From Oxytricha trifallax (taxonomy: Eukaryota > Ciliophora > Spirotrichea > Sporadotrichida > Oxytrichidae): DNA of 64,000 bases. Position numbers and translations under genes: made by a program. Of the stretch, positions 1-12,779 are shown piece after piece (the first letter of the stretch is position 1; each line of letters begins with the position of its first letter). The notes beneath the pieces are model-generated. The model was not told the DNA's origin. It saw only the letters and a program-made list of their open reading frames with translations, and did not search any database. The stretch lies in NCBI GenBank assembly GCA_000711775.1, contig ARYC01001539.1, positions 35,782 through 99,781 on the forward strand, written 5' to 3'.

Positions 1-950
1 GTCAGAAATGCCTATTTTGAAAGCCTGGGTAAGTACCCTTCTTTATACATCAAGTTATTATCAATCCATATTTATCTAATCACTTCAATTACTCAACGCA
101 CTCCTACATACTACCAAATATAATTGGCGTAATACCTAGTCAATCCTTTTGTTGCTGAGAAAGGTAGTAGAGAAGCTCTTTAATTTACTATAGCAGGGAT
201 AAGACATTCCTGATGAGGATGAGCATTTGACTCAAATGAATTAATAGAACAAGAATCATCTTCAAAATCAAGCAGTAAGTCAAATTATTAAAATCACAAT
301 GTTTAATTAAAGGCTTACTTATTGAGATGCAAGGTGTGTCAAATGAGCAAAATAATGAAGATGTCGAAGATCCTGAAATAGAAAACAAGAGTTTATGTAA
401 CTTTAAGGAATCTGTCCTGATGGCAAAGTACCTAATTTCTTCTGCTTGAGAGAAAGGAGATCATCGAAAATGAACTGACTGATAGATTGAAAGTCTTTAT
501 AAATGATTAAAAAATTGATTCTCATAATGAGGATGAGGGCTTGCACTTCTCTACACATGGAAATACAAGATTTTTTTGTAACACTTTAGGAGGAAACTTG
601 ATTTTGTGAAAAGGCAATTAAACTGTTCAAAGCAACATTTATAATTCTATATATATATATAAATATATGCTGCACAATCATGGCTCTCATAATGTATTAT
701 TCCATCTGATTGAGCAACTCAAACTTTGTTTCTTAGACATGCTCTACCAAAACTCAGCAATTCATTAGAAAGAGAGGAGTTTTGGAGTTTTCTTAGATAC
801 TTTACTATCTAGATACATATCTCAATAATATAAATCTTATTAATTAATCAGCCAATTTTTCACATGCTCTATCTACAAAGGTTTGTTAATTTATTATAGT
901 TTTATATCTCATCATAGCACTATCCTAATTAATTATTAATTCGTTTCATT
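1..950 (+). pseudogene. decayed plus-strand protein-coding segment, unknown function
   Basis: With TAA/TAG read as Gln, open stretches at about 202-300, 327-450, 446-609 and 640-930 give protein-like sequence of mixed composition (for example LERKEIIENELTDRLKVF, and later HNGSHNVLF-like text with Leu/Glu-rich helices). The frames change between stretches. Possible GT...AG introns lie at about 29-192 (GTAAGT start, TATAG end) and near 262-300. The last stretches are separated by single-base shifts and TGA codons, so this is either a gene cut by introns and internal eliminated sequences or an old pseudogene. The 5' end lies outside the window. I recognise no family. Confidence 0.35.
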
Positions 951-1461
951 ATTTGATTTAAATAATTTTTCATATTTTAAAATATTCGTTATCAATATAA
1001 TACTGTTTTTTAATTTGTATGTTATATTAAAAGAAATATAAGTTAATAGTTTGATATTCTTTTAAAAAGTTATAAGGTATTTTTCCGTTTTTATATAGTT
1101 AAAATAGAAAAAAGTCAAAAGTAAATTTTTGGATTTTCTATGCTTTATTTTTTTACTATTTCTACAAATATATTTAGATATATGAATAGATATTATAGAA
1201 TTTGAAATTCACCCTCTCTCTATTGAAACTTTAAATTGATATGATGTTACAAGTAATAGAAGCTATTTAAAAAATCTCTATAAAGAGGCGACTCCCTAAC
1301 TCATCATAGATAATTTTATCTTTCATTTTTTTTATATTTTAGATCTCTGTAGACGCCTGTTCTTTTATTATTCTCTTTCCAGTTTCAACCGATTAAAATA
1401 AGTTCTTTGATTATACGCCATGATTCTTTAATTAGGAGTACATAATTTCAAAGTGCTGAAT
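951..1461. other. AT-rich DNA, no gene seen
   Basis: Low-complexity A/T-rich DNA between the decayed coding segment and the foldback element. I see no convincing coding frame on either strand. Confidence 0.6.
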
Positions 1462-1578
1462 AATAACCCCTGGGGCCGCTCAACTTGTTTTTCTCATTTT
1501 GTTAAAATTCTCGGTTAATCATTAAAATATAAAAAAGACATATTATAAGTAATAATAACTAGTTGTCAAATAACTTTT

Positions 1579-1614
1579 TCAATGTATCTATGGCTACTAA
1601 GATTTTAGCCATAG
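1579..1614. repeat. short hairpin at inner edge of left terminal repeat
   Basis: GTATCTATGGCT is followed after about 11 bases by AGCCATAGATAC, a perfect 12 bp stem. The same GTATCTATGGC word closes the right arm near 2608, so the inner tip of the terminal repeat is present three times. Confidence 0.7.
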
Positions 1615-1636
1615 ATACATTTGTATCTATATAATA

Positions 1637-1890
1637 TTACTTTTTTAAAATTATATTACAAAACTTTTTTTATTTATTTTTTTTTGTAATTCCCTAGATT
1701 CACTTAACAATATCATGATTATCTGTAATGATAGGATTAAGAGATTTTAATAAATGCAGGCAAATAGATCAGTTTATTCAATACTGTAGTTGCAAATATT
1801 ATAACAGCTAATCATGAAATCATTAAGTAAATCTAGGAAATCACAACAAAAAAAAATAAATAAGAAAAGTTTTGTAATATTATTTAAAAA
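1637..1890. repeat. inverted repeat nested inside the foldback element
   Basis: About 85 bp at 1637-1725 (ATTACAAAACTTTTTTT... CCTAGATTCACTTAA) is repeated inverted at 1803-1890 (TTAAGTAAATCTAGGAAATC...). This makes a second stem-loop inside the 1462-2738 element, possibly a separate small element inserted into it. Confidence 0.65.
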
Positions 1891-2738
1891 ATTAATGTAA
1901 TAATTATAATTATGCAAAATAGTGAACAAATCGTGAATATACAAATGCTTAAATATAAAGAAATATATGATATACTTACTAAAAACGTTTTATAATATTT
2001 TTTTGGAAATATGTTTGACCAAAAATAAAATAATATGTTATTATGAATTGAATTATTTATTTTTGCAATTGATTCCTTTATTTATATTAAAATTTTCTAA
2101 AAATATATTTAAATATGTATTTATTTTGAATAATATAAATAAAGTTTGATTTTTGCCAATATTAAGTTTTATTTATATATAAGTAAAAACATGAATAATT
2201 AAAAAGAAATTTACAACTAAAAGTAACAAACCTTTAAAATATAAAAAATTCAATGTATAAAATAATTAATTTTATTAAAATATAAACAGTAATAAATTAC
2301 GTTTTAAATTGGTAGAAATGCAATATAATATACAAAACAAATTTGTAAATAAAGCAAATAAAATTAGAATTATATATTTTAAATATTATAGAAAAAGCAG
2401 CTAGCAGTTAATATATATACTACTTGCTCTCATTTCACATATAATTAAATAAAAATCAAATAAAATTTTTTTAAATTATTATAATAATTTATTGTGAATC
2501 ATTTCTTTATAAAATTTTAGTATTTTAAGAATTTATATATTGACATATTTTTTCTATATTTTGACTGAATGATGTAAATGTTGAAAGCTATAATATTATG
2601 GGTGCCATAGATACACTGAAAAAGAAATTAAACACCTATTTCGTTTTACTTATAACATGTCTTTTTGATATTTTAGTGATTATCAGAACATTTTAATAAA
2701 TGAGAAAAACAAGTTTAGCGGCTCCCAGGGGCCATTAC

Positions 2739-3916
2739 CATAAGCGCCTAATCATTTTTATAAAATTATTTATCCTTATCTAATCTAAATCTATATTTTA
2801 AATAAATTAAAACAAATATTCATTCGCAGTCTTCGTTTCTTATTGTTACAATATGTTTGTTAAATTAAATAATAAAAGAAGAAAGGTACTCAAATTTAAT
2901 AAAGTTAAAACATAAATAAAGAAAAGCAATGTTAAATTTAATGCATAGTATCCTTGAGAATTATAGAATCAAATAATACTGTTATAATATTTTTGCCAGT
3001 CTAGAAATTAACTTGATATATCTGATTATAAGGGCTGAAATATATAAAAATTATCCTAATATCATAATGTCAATTCTATAGAAGAATCTTTGAAAAATAA
3101 TCAAAGCAACTTAATTAAGTTACTCAGATTATTAAGAAAATAAAATTTGCTAATTAAGAAGACTTTATGTCCATTGTCTTGTTTATGACTTATAAAAAAG
3201 AAAGAAATATTAATTACATAACTAAAAAATTGTGAGGTGATCACTCCATATGAAATTTCTATTTTGTTTAGATAAATCTATAAAATATTTATGAAGTCAT
3301 GTTGATAATTTGTCAAGATTGACTTCTTCTATATTTAAACTCAATTTTTGATTACACAAAAATGTACGGCTTTTGCAGGCAAGTCTTCAAAACTAAGATC
3401 TGTGTAGTTTCATTATTAACGAGCTACCATAAAAAAGATCAACCTTGCACAAGGTCAATCAAGTGTCAATAATATTTTCTTCATAATAATGGGATTCTAT
3501 GCCATTAAGTAAATAGCAAATTCAGTTGAACAGATTTATAGTGAATAAAACTATATTCTGTGCTTTTGTCATAGGTTCTATATTTGACCACAACTCATAA
3601 ATTGACAATATTCTTGCTTATGACCTAAAATACAGAATAAATGAATTGCTTAATTGAAACTATATGTGTGTGACTTCTCCATGGCATCTATAATTAGATT
3701 AAATTGAATAATTTCAATTTTTCTGTTATTTCTAATATATATTAATTTTATACAGAGACAATATAAAATTTTTAATAGTTTATTGATAAAGCTTTTATGG
3801 ATAAGATGATAATATTTTATCAAAATTTTATATTATCTTATATTTTATTTTATCTAGATCAAATATTTTTAAAGAATACTATCTTTCCTGTTTTTTCTTG
3901 ACTATCTTTATTATAC
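2739..3916. other. AT-rich DNA, no gene seen
   Basis: Spacer between the foldback element and TBE copy A. No supported coding frame, RNA gene or repeat was found by eye. Confidence 0.5.
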
Positions 3917-4040
3917 AATCAAAACCCCAAAACCCTTTCAGTAGTTTGATTGATAAAAGTAGACTATTAGTGCATACTTTATTAGAGTTTTAATAGGGTT
4001 TATGTAGGGGTATAATGTTTAAATATTAGTATTTTAAGTG

Positions 4041-5088
4041 AGTATGTGCGAGGTTTGGGGTCAGTATATGACAGTGAGTATAGATTTATTGTTTAAGTTG
4101 CGTTATGGATGTGATGATTATAGCGATCAACTCAAACCCATTCTAAATTACACGTCTATAGCAAGGCTGCTCCATAAATCTCCAGTAACTGTTAAGTCTC
4201 ACTATGTATTAGCATTGAAATTAAAGATATCCGCATCTTAATTCTAAGCCTAAGAGACCACTTAAATTTAAGCAGCATCATATTGAATATCTTATTAATG
4301 ATAAAACTCTTAAATACTGGGCTCATTTCTCTCTCGCATATAGAGTGTAATGTTCATCACCAATTCCCTAAGCTTCACATCTCTGCTTAATCGATAGCTA
4401 ACATATATAAAAAGAACGGAATATCTTACAAGACAGTCAATCGCATAAAAAAGAGTGATTGACTTTAATGTTCCATTTTATAAGACTAATTTAAATTATA
4501 TATTCGATTAAATGCAGAGGTCTTAAGTACATAATATAATGTTCATAAATGCTGATGAGGCAGTATTCTCCTTTAATACCTTTATATCAAGGTCTTGATA
4601 CAAGATGTATAGTAATATAGAAGTTTATGATTAAAAAGTTAAAGCGTAAACTCATGCTATTCTTGGTGGAATAAGTGAAGATAGTGGCCTCGAGACTTAT
4701 GTTTTTCACCCTCGTTCTATAAAGACTGAATAATATATTAAGTTCTTGCAATAACTTAGAGACAAGTACGCTGACTAAGAGAATATTCTATTCATTGATA
4801 ACTTGTCATTTCATAAAACTAAAGATTCAAGGAAGGAATATGAAAGATGAGATATAACACCTGTATATAATGTTCTTTATAGTCCTCAGTTTAATGGAAT
4901 TGAATTATATTGGGGGTTATTTAAAGGCCACTACAAGAAACTTCAACTCTATCACTTGATGCACGACTTGAATATAGAAACAGTCGATTTTATAAAGAGT
5001 GCTGCAAAAAAAGAGTCAGCGATGATAAAGGTAAAGTATGTGCAAGAGAAGGGAGATTTTGTGTATATAAATAAGTTTTTGATTTAAA
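4041..5088 (+). pseudogene. TBE 42-kDa-class DDE transposase, copy A, inactivated
   Basis: The DDE catalytic core is clear: FINADEAVF (first Asp near 4547), LFIDNLSFHKTK (second Asp near 4798) and YSPQFNGIELYW (third acidic residue near 4899), as in the IS630/Tc1-mariner superfamily. The product would excise and insert TBEs; in Oxytricha these transposases are also implicated in genome rearrangement. The N-terminal helical part starts near 4041 (VSIDLLFKLRYGCDDYSDQL). Compared with copy B there are frameshifts near 4240 and 4350, a TGA replacing the Trp of copy B near 4594, and a second TGA near 4847. This copy cannot make a complete enzyme. The C-terminus is placed near 5088. Confidence 0.93.
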
Positions 5089-5142
5089 CGAATGAATAAG
5101 TTCACATATTAAACTAACCCGTAAAGGGATTTGGCTTCTCTC

Positions 5143-5880
5143 TCATTTCTTCCTCTTAAGGCTTGCTATGTTTCTTCTCTTTGTGCCAGCTCCTGCATCT
5201 ATATTTATTTCATCTGCCTTTTATAAATCTTTGAAGAGTCTCTTACTTTGTTCATGCTTTACTTGAGAGTTTCTCTTTGTGTTTAATTTGCTGCGCTCTT
5301 TCATCAAGTAAATAGCAGTTCCAGGTTTTTCTATATAGTAAGAAGGGTAAGCTAACTTGAGATGAATAGATGCTTCTGCAGTTCCTACAACCAGGAGTCA
5401 CTGATTTTAATTCCCTACTTCTCTTTTTCTCAGGAGAGATGCTTTAGCGTTTCTTGTGAGCCTCTTAAATTACTTCATATAAGTACTCAGGTTTCAGAGT
5501 TCCAAGAACACCAAAGAAGAAGTTTCTCTCTGGCAACTTATTATAAAGTTGCAGCTTTGATGGAAGGTAGAGAGCAACATCTGGATCACTCATATTATCA
5601 TCATATAGGTTTGTAACAGATATTTCAGGGTAGGTATCTCTATCATTCTGTTTTCATTAGACTTAAAATGCTTTTTTCTCTTCATTTAATAATGCTTTTA
5701 AGAATGAGATTTTGTTCCTTCCTGGGTTGGTAAGAACAATCTAACTATGGTTAATATATTAGCATATGTTGAGAACTTACCTTGCTGTACCAAGTATCTA
5801 AAAAATTCCTCTTTACTTCAAAATTTTCCTATTAAATTTTGATATTAAATTCTCTTGATTGCATCATTAATAGACTCCAT
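5143..5880 (-). pseudogene. TBE 22-kDa-class protein, copy A
   Basis: Opposite-strand ORF lying between the transposase and kinase genes, as in known TBEs. The start ATG at 5880 begins with the MESIND-type sequence shared with copy B, and the end at 5143 follows INIDAGAGTKRRN, also shared. A central block LYEVIQEAHKKR matches copy B LKEIIQESHKKR. Frame changes between these blocks indicate indels. The function of this TBE product is not established; the basic Gly/Ala/Lys-rich C-terminus could bind nucleic acid, but that is inference. It ends tail to tail with the transposase. Confidence 0.75.
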
Positions 5881-5949
5881 CTTGCTTCCTCTTTCTAGAA
5901 ATATTAATGAAATTTAATATTATGGATATCCATTCTAAGTTTATTAAAT

Positions 5950-6440
5950 TCTTACTACTTAATAGGGATGACCTACTGGAAGTCAGCCTTGAATAGGTAT
6001 ACGGAGAAAACTTTAAAAACTTGCTCCAAGTATCACAGATTTATTTCCATTTTTATCAAATTATCTCAATTAAATTGCTCCTAATAATGTTTAATTATTT
6101 TAGGAGGTCATCCAAATTAAGTTCAAACTTTATTAGGAGTCAAATTTGAAGGTTAAAACTTAATTAGGAGCATATTTAATTAAAAAATTTTTAATAACTT
6201 TACCTCATATTAAGTTCAAATTTGATTTGGAGTAACTTCTAGAGAAACAAAATTTCATTAGGAGTATTTTAATTTACTAAAATTTAAAATATACTCATAA
6301 AATATGTTAAATTGCACCCATTAATGATACATTTATTTTCTTTCCTCTCACTAAAGAATATATTAGAGTGTCTGTTAATCTATTATTATAGAGTGCCTGC
6401 CTAGATTTTATCATTATTATAATAAAATTTATCAGCAAAC
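5950..6440. promoter_or_regulatory. divergent intergenic region of TBE copy A with repeated TTAGGAG words
   Basis: Between the heads of the 22-kDa-class ORF (-) and the kinase ORF (+). The word TTAGGAG(C/T), or its complement CTCCTAA, recurs with variants near 6079, 6104, 6131, 6163 and 6257. A similar array occupies the same place in copy B, so it is a conserved part of the element and a candidate shared promoter. Function is inferred from position only. Confidence 0.5.
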
Positions 6441-6444
6441 TAAA

Positions 6445-7887
6445 GCGAGCGCTAACCTATTAAGAAGAGCGGCATTACTTGGATCAAACCAATAAAAATT
6501 ATCATTTCAGCAACCAAAAAAATTTGAGACCAGAGACGCTTGCACTTAGTGGGAGCCTACCTATGACACTTTTGACGAGTCAACCTTTGATATTGAAATA
6601 TAAGTTAAAAATGATGTCAAAAAAGAGCCTGCTCAAATTTAGGAAGAGGTTAAACAACCCGCCATTGAACATTAAACTTTTCAAATAAAAGTTGAGTATA
6701 AATGCAAAGAACGCAATAAAGTTTTCCCTCACTAGTCAACTTACAAGAGACACTTGAGAGATATACACAACGATATGCCAAGGTTATATCTCAAGCATAA
6801 AAAGAAAGATGGGAAGTATGTCTGTGAGTTCTGTGAGAAGTCATATTCTCATACAAGAGACCTCAAAGTTTACTTGAAGAAAAAGCATAATTAAAGTTTT
6901 TTCTTTATTCATGAACCTATAGGGAATAGATTCCTCTAAAAAATAAGATCAAGAAACCCCGTGGAGTCTCTTAGATTTGAAGTCTAGAAGTAAGTAAAAA
7001 TGAAAAAAGCAGTCAAGAACTTTCCAGTATCGGAAATCAATAAAATCATGGTAAAAAATAGAGACCATGAAGATTCCTATATTAAAAATTATTGAATTAG
7101 ATTCTTGCCTAGAAAGCTATCTCACTTTTGAAGATAAAATGGAGAAGAGAGTCATTACTGATGACTAATATGCTTACAATATATATCCTTTAATTACTTC
7201 CTTGCTGATAACAAATTCCAAGTGGAATTTGCTAATGAGTATTATGCTCTTTAAAAGGCAAAGTTAAATAAGTGCAGGCATATTATCTAGCTTGATGCTA
7301 TTTTACTTAGTAACGATCATATAGCCTTCAGGCTTCCCTTACTAGAAATGACTTTCAGAGAATTCTTATCTGACAAAAGAGAGATAAATTAGCTAGATAG
7401 TATAGCAGATGGTTGAAGGAATCGAAGAGCTTCACAAGTTATGCTACTTTCATAAAGACTTAAAGCCAGAGAACATTATGATGAACTTTCAGCCTCTTAG
7501 AGTTTATATAATTGACTTCAACTGAGCTCAAAGAGTGCAAGCCTCTGCATAAGGAAATGTATACGGCACTCCTGGATATTTCCGAGAGAGAGGATTGGAG
7601 AGATGGGAGACGCTTAATGGAATATCTGGGCTCTAGCAGTAATAATAAAAGAGAGCGACATGCCAAGAAAATATTACTTTAGCTGCAGGGGTGAGAAAGA
7701 TTTAAAGCGAAGAATCAAGCAACACTTAGATAATTATATGGTTTTTGGAGGTCAAAGAGAGCTTGCATACTCAACCATCATAAAGCCAAACTAAGAGAAT
7801 TAACAAAAAATAGAAACTATCAGACATCAACTTAGAAAGATAAAATTCAGAGAACTGCCACATGACTCTAAGCTTATGTTTGTGTGA
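6445..7887 (+). pseudogene. TBE 57-kDa-class zinc finger/protein kinase ORF, copy A
   Basis: The N-terminus corresponds to copy B MSANILRRTAAL, but the start codon is GCG at 6445, so the start is lost. A C2H2-type finger follows near 6812-6890 (CEFCEKSYSHTRDLK...), with Tyr where copy B has the first zinc-binding His. The kinase-like half has the catalytic loop HKDLKPEN near 7452, IIDFN (in place of DFG) near 7510 and GTPGYF near 7565. Indels break the frame before the catalytic loop and after the GTPGY segment. It ends at TGA 7885-7887, just inside the right terminal repeat. The kinase substrate is unknown. Confidence 0.88.
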
Positions 7888-8042
7888 AATATTTTAAAAA
7901 CTCGCTTGTTATACTCACTTAAAATACTAATATTTAAACATTAAACCCCTTCATAAATCCTAATAAATTATGCGTAAATAGTCTACTTTTATCAATCAAA
8001 AACCCAATCAACCACAATTTCAGGGGTTTTGGGGTTTTGAAT

Positions 8043-11000
8043 GCGACAGCTAAGAGGTGGACTACATTACATAATTGCACAATTAGGTTATCGCAAGGAG
8101 CACCGAGGAAATGGGTCGACAGGAGAACACAACGAAGTATGAGGAGACCACTACAATCTGATCAACTCATTCTAGCCATGTTTGAGTTCTAAAATCACAA
8201 AAATATCAGCTTCATTAAATAATTAAATTGTTGTTACATTAAATTTCATTTTGCCAATTTTTCACTCACTTTAATTTAATAAATATTGAAATTAACTAAC
8301 TTGTTATAGTATCATTATTATTATTTTATTTGTGCCAAATTATTCCAATATATATATAGAAAATAAAAATATATAAATTTTATTAATAGAATGATAAATT
8401 ACAGTAAGTTATTATTTATTGCTTTGAAATATTTATTTTGCTGATTACTTTGACTAAATTTAATGAAGTCATGGATGTTCTAATCAAGGCAGTTTAATCT
8501 GAGAGAAAATATTTCTTAATGTTTGACTTTACAGATGAAATTAACTAAATTATAAAGTATTTAAACTACTGATAAAATACATAATATAAGTAAATAATTT
8601 TAGTTTTAAAATAAATAAACAAATGAAATGAATATGATAATTAAAGTGCAATTTTCATTTATAGTAAGATAAAAAGTAATAATGTTATGTATTATCCAAG
8701 TTATGCTTTATTATTATTATTAACTTTCTTTTATTTGATATAAGATCGATTTTTCATTTATAATTTCTTAAAATAGTTTTGTTTAAGCGAACAAAGTAAT
8801 TTTTGTCATTTAAACAGTCTACAAAATTCTTAATTTGAAAATAGGAAGAGAGGATTCGTACAAAATTGCGTATTATTAATATAAATGATTTTTGTATATT
8901 ACAGGAAGAATTCTAATTTAATAATTTACGTTTTTTTAATTTCAGATCAAAATATTTATTCAATAAATGTAAAACAAAAGAATTTAATAATTTTGATTAG
9001 AAATCATTATAAAATCAGTTTTACTTCCATGAATCTATCTAATGCACTCAAACCACTCTCCCTGATTTTTAATTTACGAATATGAAATTAATTTCAGATT
9101 TTAATTAAATAAATCTAATTCTTTATTTAAAAAAATTCATGATTAATAATTAAGTATAATCTCTTTGCACAGACCTTTTGATCACATTATTTTAAAATTA
9201 ATAAAGATAATATTTTTTAGAATTTTATTTATTTTAAAGCGTCATTTAAATTATTGATAAAAATTGATTAATAAATCGAATAAAGACAAATTAAAATATA
9301 AATTTATAGAATTTTATATTATTCTTCTGATTTAAAAGATACATACCGAATCTCATGACTTCTAATTTATATATAAGACGAATTTTTGTTTAAAAGAAAA
9401 TAGTATAATTATAATTTTAAATGAATTCATGAAAATTAGAAGAGTGCTTTTGACATAGTTTTTGAAGAAGGATGGCTGTAGAGAAAGCATTCATTATAAT
9501 GTAAAATTCATTATATTATTAATAGACCTCTCATTAAAAAAACTGATAATTAAAACAGACAAGCCAATTGAAAGGAATGAACTTTATCATTAAAGAATTG
9601 AAAAGTCTTGAAAGATGAAACCTTCCTGATCGAACAAAATTATCAATAATATACTAGATTAAACATTTAATCTCTTTATTTCATTGAATCTATTTTTCCC
9701 TTAAAAGAATATGTATCTCATAATTCAAAAATTAAATTGATTAGAAATAATAGTTACGCTGAGGGAACCTCAATGGGTGATCTCTATATTCGTGAAGTAA
9801 ATTAAATTAAAAGTTTTTTATGTATGAAATCTAGACATCAAGTTTATTTATTACTGTGGAATAGCTCTAGAGAAATAATGAAATTGAATGAAGGTAATTT
9901 CTCAATTAAAAATGATGCTGAAAAGTAAACAAGGTCATTGTCTAAGCAAGCACAAATATATCTGCAATTCATACATATATTTCTTGCTAATGTAATTTGA
10001 GGACACAATACATACTAATTGATAGTATAGCATAATCTTGGATAAGTAAATTTTGTTAATCAAATTCTCGATAACTGTTTAATTGAAATCGAATGAGTAA
10101 AGACCTTTGTTATTAAGTATAAATTATGACTAAAAGTATCATAAAAACCATAGATGCTAAGATTGCAGTTGTAGTTAGGAATATAACGAGTCCACTCCTT
10201 TCTTTTAGTTCCAAATATCAATCAGAGTTTCTACATTAGGGAATAACTTTTCATGTATCAAATCAAAAATATATTCAATTAAAAAAAGAGTGAAAAAAGG
10301 AATTAAGCTGAGAGTAGGGCAGTTGTATTATGCTCTTTATTATCAATAGCTATTTAATTTATTTTTCATATATAAAAACAAATAAAGAAGCATCAATTAG
10401 TATTAACCACAAATTATCTATAAGTTGTGTGATTAAATATTTAAATATTTCTTTGATTTTCATTACATTTTTATGAATGAAACTAGAAACTGCTATGAAG
10501 TTAAACTTGGCAACATTAGTTTATTTTTACATAAAACCTCAAATTCCAATTTTAATTAATATTAAATGTCAAATTGATGGCTTTGTTAAATATATTTGTT
10601 ATACATTCACAAATTGATAACAGAGAAAGCAGTATGTAATTAATAAGATTTCATTATAATTTTCCATTTGCATGGGATAATAGAGAGGAATATTAACTAT
10701 GAAAATCTCAAATGCTATAACTTTTGAATCCACACTTTTATTACATATTTAATAGCAATGATCTTGCCTACCAATGAATATTAAGTTGATTGTTACTAAT
10801 ACCGTCGAACGCAATTGTCTATATATAAGACTAGCTTCTCTTGATCTTGAATTAATAATCTATTAAATGGTTCGCAATAAATAAAAAATAGCTTTCCTAG
10901 AAAGTAAAGCCGTTGGGGGAGAAGTTGTATATTAACTGAATTCATAGTTTTTGAAATAGAATTAACTGAATGATACATGTGACAGAATTTCATCATGTTT

Positions 11001-11937
11001 CCATATTTTATTAGTTTGTGTTACGCATATCTAATATATTTTAATTACAAGCATGAAAGCATGCCGGTAATTGATAGTAGATTCTTTCCTTCTTGATTGA
11101 TAGCTTCGTTAATTATTTCAAAAAATGATAACTAAATTAATGATCTAAATTACTCAAAAATGAATAAGATAAATTTTTGATAAAATTTAATATAACTTCA
11201 TTCCTCATTTTTATTCAAATACATTTTTTTTATTTTTATATTTTTAAAACCGCAAATAATAATGATTGATTAGATTAGCAAATATGAATAACTTATAAAA
11301 TAAAATGAAAGGCAACACACTAATTTTAATTAAATAAAGTGAAAATAAATTAGTAATTAATTTCGTTATTTATATTATCGAATCAAAGTTGTAAATAAAT
11401 AAAAATGGAATGTTAATAGAAAAATAATTTGACTGTCAATCTGAAAATTAAATAATATTTATTTATTGGGAAAATTAAAAGAATTTTATCGATAATAACT
11501 TAAAAAATATCATTAAATTTAATATCAATATAATTTAACTGTGACAAATACAGGGATTTTATATTAAATTTTAATTTAATATATCTGCTTTTAAATTCTA
11601 AAAATAATTAAAAAACTTTAAACTCGCCTTAAAATAAAAATATTACCCAAAAAATAAAATAAATAATATATGGCATAATTTTAACAAAAATAATTCTTAT
11701 ATAACAAAAATCGTATTTTAATTGCATTTATTAAAAATATTTTGTGACGTTATAAAATAAAGGTTTACACAAAAATTATTAACATTTATTTTATATATAT
11801 TTTTTATTCTCATTTTACATTCCTATTTATTTTTCTAAATCTGATTGTAAAATAGATTTTATTAGTTGATTAAGATTTATTAAAGATATTACTTAATATT
11901 ATTTCTATTGTTTTCTATCACTTAAATTTAAATTCAT
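8043..11937. other. long AT-rich stretch, no convincing gene
   Basis: About 3.9 kb of A/T-rich DNA. Open frames exist (for example 8885-9085), but their composition is the Asn/Ile/Lys/Phe mix expected by chance in such DNA. No repeats with clear ends, RNA genes or domain motifs were noticed. Confidence 0.5.
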
Positions 11938-12520
11938 TCACAATATCATAGTTTTTGCCTGTTAAAAGAAAGATATAAGATACCTTCCTATAGGTATCCA
12001 TCCATTCATTAAATTAATAAAACTATCCCACTATGTGTTCTTATTTTGTTTCAGTTTAAACACTATTTAGTTTAGTTAAGTTGTACTTATTTAATACTTG
12101 GCAGTCTTAACATTCACTCTGTTGACGATATTCAATGGTAATACTTTTGCATAGAAGTATCCACTTACGTACTCTAATTAATTGATGTATTCCACATTCT
12201 TCTTAGCATTTGGATCGTATACTTCAATTTATGAGATTATTTTAAAAGTATTTGGATCTATGACATAAATGTAGTTTGTTCCATCTCAAGCATATAAATG
12301 GTCTGTATCGTGAATTAGACCCCATCCTTCAATCATTTCCTCTGGCATTTGAAACGATCCTTCTACTTTTTAGGTTTCTAGATTAAATTTTAAAACTTTG
12401 CCTTCTGTAAATCATTTGATAAATGAGTTAATTAAAAACAGTGAACTCACCTCCAAATAATTGTTGATTTAATGTTGCTATCTTGACAATTACTGTCGTC
12501 TTTTTGTTGTGATAAATTTT
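11938..12520 (-). pseudogene. glutaminyl-peptide cyclotransferase-like gene segment (bacterial/plant-type beta-propeller QC)
   Basis: Reading TAA/TAG as Gln gives TLNQQLFGE, an intron, then GKVLKFNLET, EGWGLIHDTDHLYA, DGTNYIYVIDPNTFKIIS and INQLEYVSGYFYAKV. These are the repeated propeller signatures of the family (GxGL, DGTxxLxFIDPxTF, LNELExVxGxIYAN). The family cyclises N-terminal Gln to pyroglutamate. One in-frame TGA falls just before DGTNY (complement of 12288-12290), where family members usually have Ser or a similar residue. The rest is well preserved, so the change may be recent. The 5' part upstream of 12520 is not resolved, and the last ~50 codons (11938-12086) may not belong. This could be a germline gene segment or a degenerate paralogue of a somatic gene. 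Confidence 0.75.
12405..12450 (-). other. intron in the glutaminyl-cyclase-like gene
   Basis: On the minus strand, GTGAGTTCAC...TTTACAG (46 nt) has consensus GT and AG ends. It contains an in-frame TGA, and its removal joins QQLFGE to GKVLKFNLET, restoring the expected family sequence. Short AT-rich introns like this are typical of ciliates. Confidence 0.75.
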
Positions 12521-12779
12521 ATAATTTAAATTTTAGATCCATTTTTTAAACTAGTAATTTAAGTTAGTTGAGTATTTCAAAATCTTCTATATAATAATTA
12601 GATATAAATAATTGATTCTTTAAATCATGTTTTCTACCTGCTCCCATTTTTACTGAATAGCTGACATTAAAACTATGTATTTCCCATGATCATGATTCAA
12701 TTTGCCAAGGACAGATGGAGTTACTTTGAGAAAATTTATATCTGATTATGCACCAAAAGTTCTCATTAATATTTTTTAA

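Larger units (their letters stand above)
1462..2738. mobile_element. foldback-type element with ~130-150 bp terminal inverted repeats
   Basis: The left end at 1462-1600 (AACCCCTGGGGCCGCTCAAC... then TTGTTTTTCTCATTT) is matched in reverse complement by 2605-2738, at roughly 80 % identity by eye. Both ends sit next to TAAT, a possible target duplication or part of the end. The interior is very AT-rich; its only standard-code ORF is a low-complexity one at 1967-2149, with no transposase motif. The element looks non-autonomous or heavily decayed. The G/C-rich tip stands out from the surrounding DNA. Confidence 0.7.
3920..8039 (+). mobile_element. TBE-type transposon, copy A (near full length, 4120 bp)
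   Basis: Begins CAAAACCCCAAAACCC and ends with the reverse complement GGGGTTTTGGGGTTTTG, the telomere-like ends that define telomere-bearing elements. AAT flanks both sides (3917-3919 and 8040-8042), fitting the 3 bp ANT target duplication known for TBE1. The inverted ends extend further inward (GATTGATAAAAGTAGACTATT near 3949 versus its complement near 7985). It carries the usual three genes in TBE order: transposase (+), 22-kDa-class ORF (-), zinc finger/kinase ORF (+). Frameshifts, TGA codons and a lost start show that this copy is no longer functional. Confidence 0.97.
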
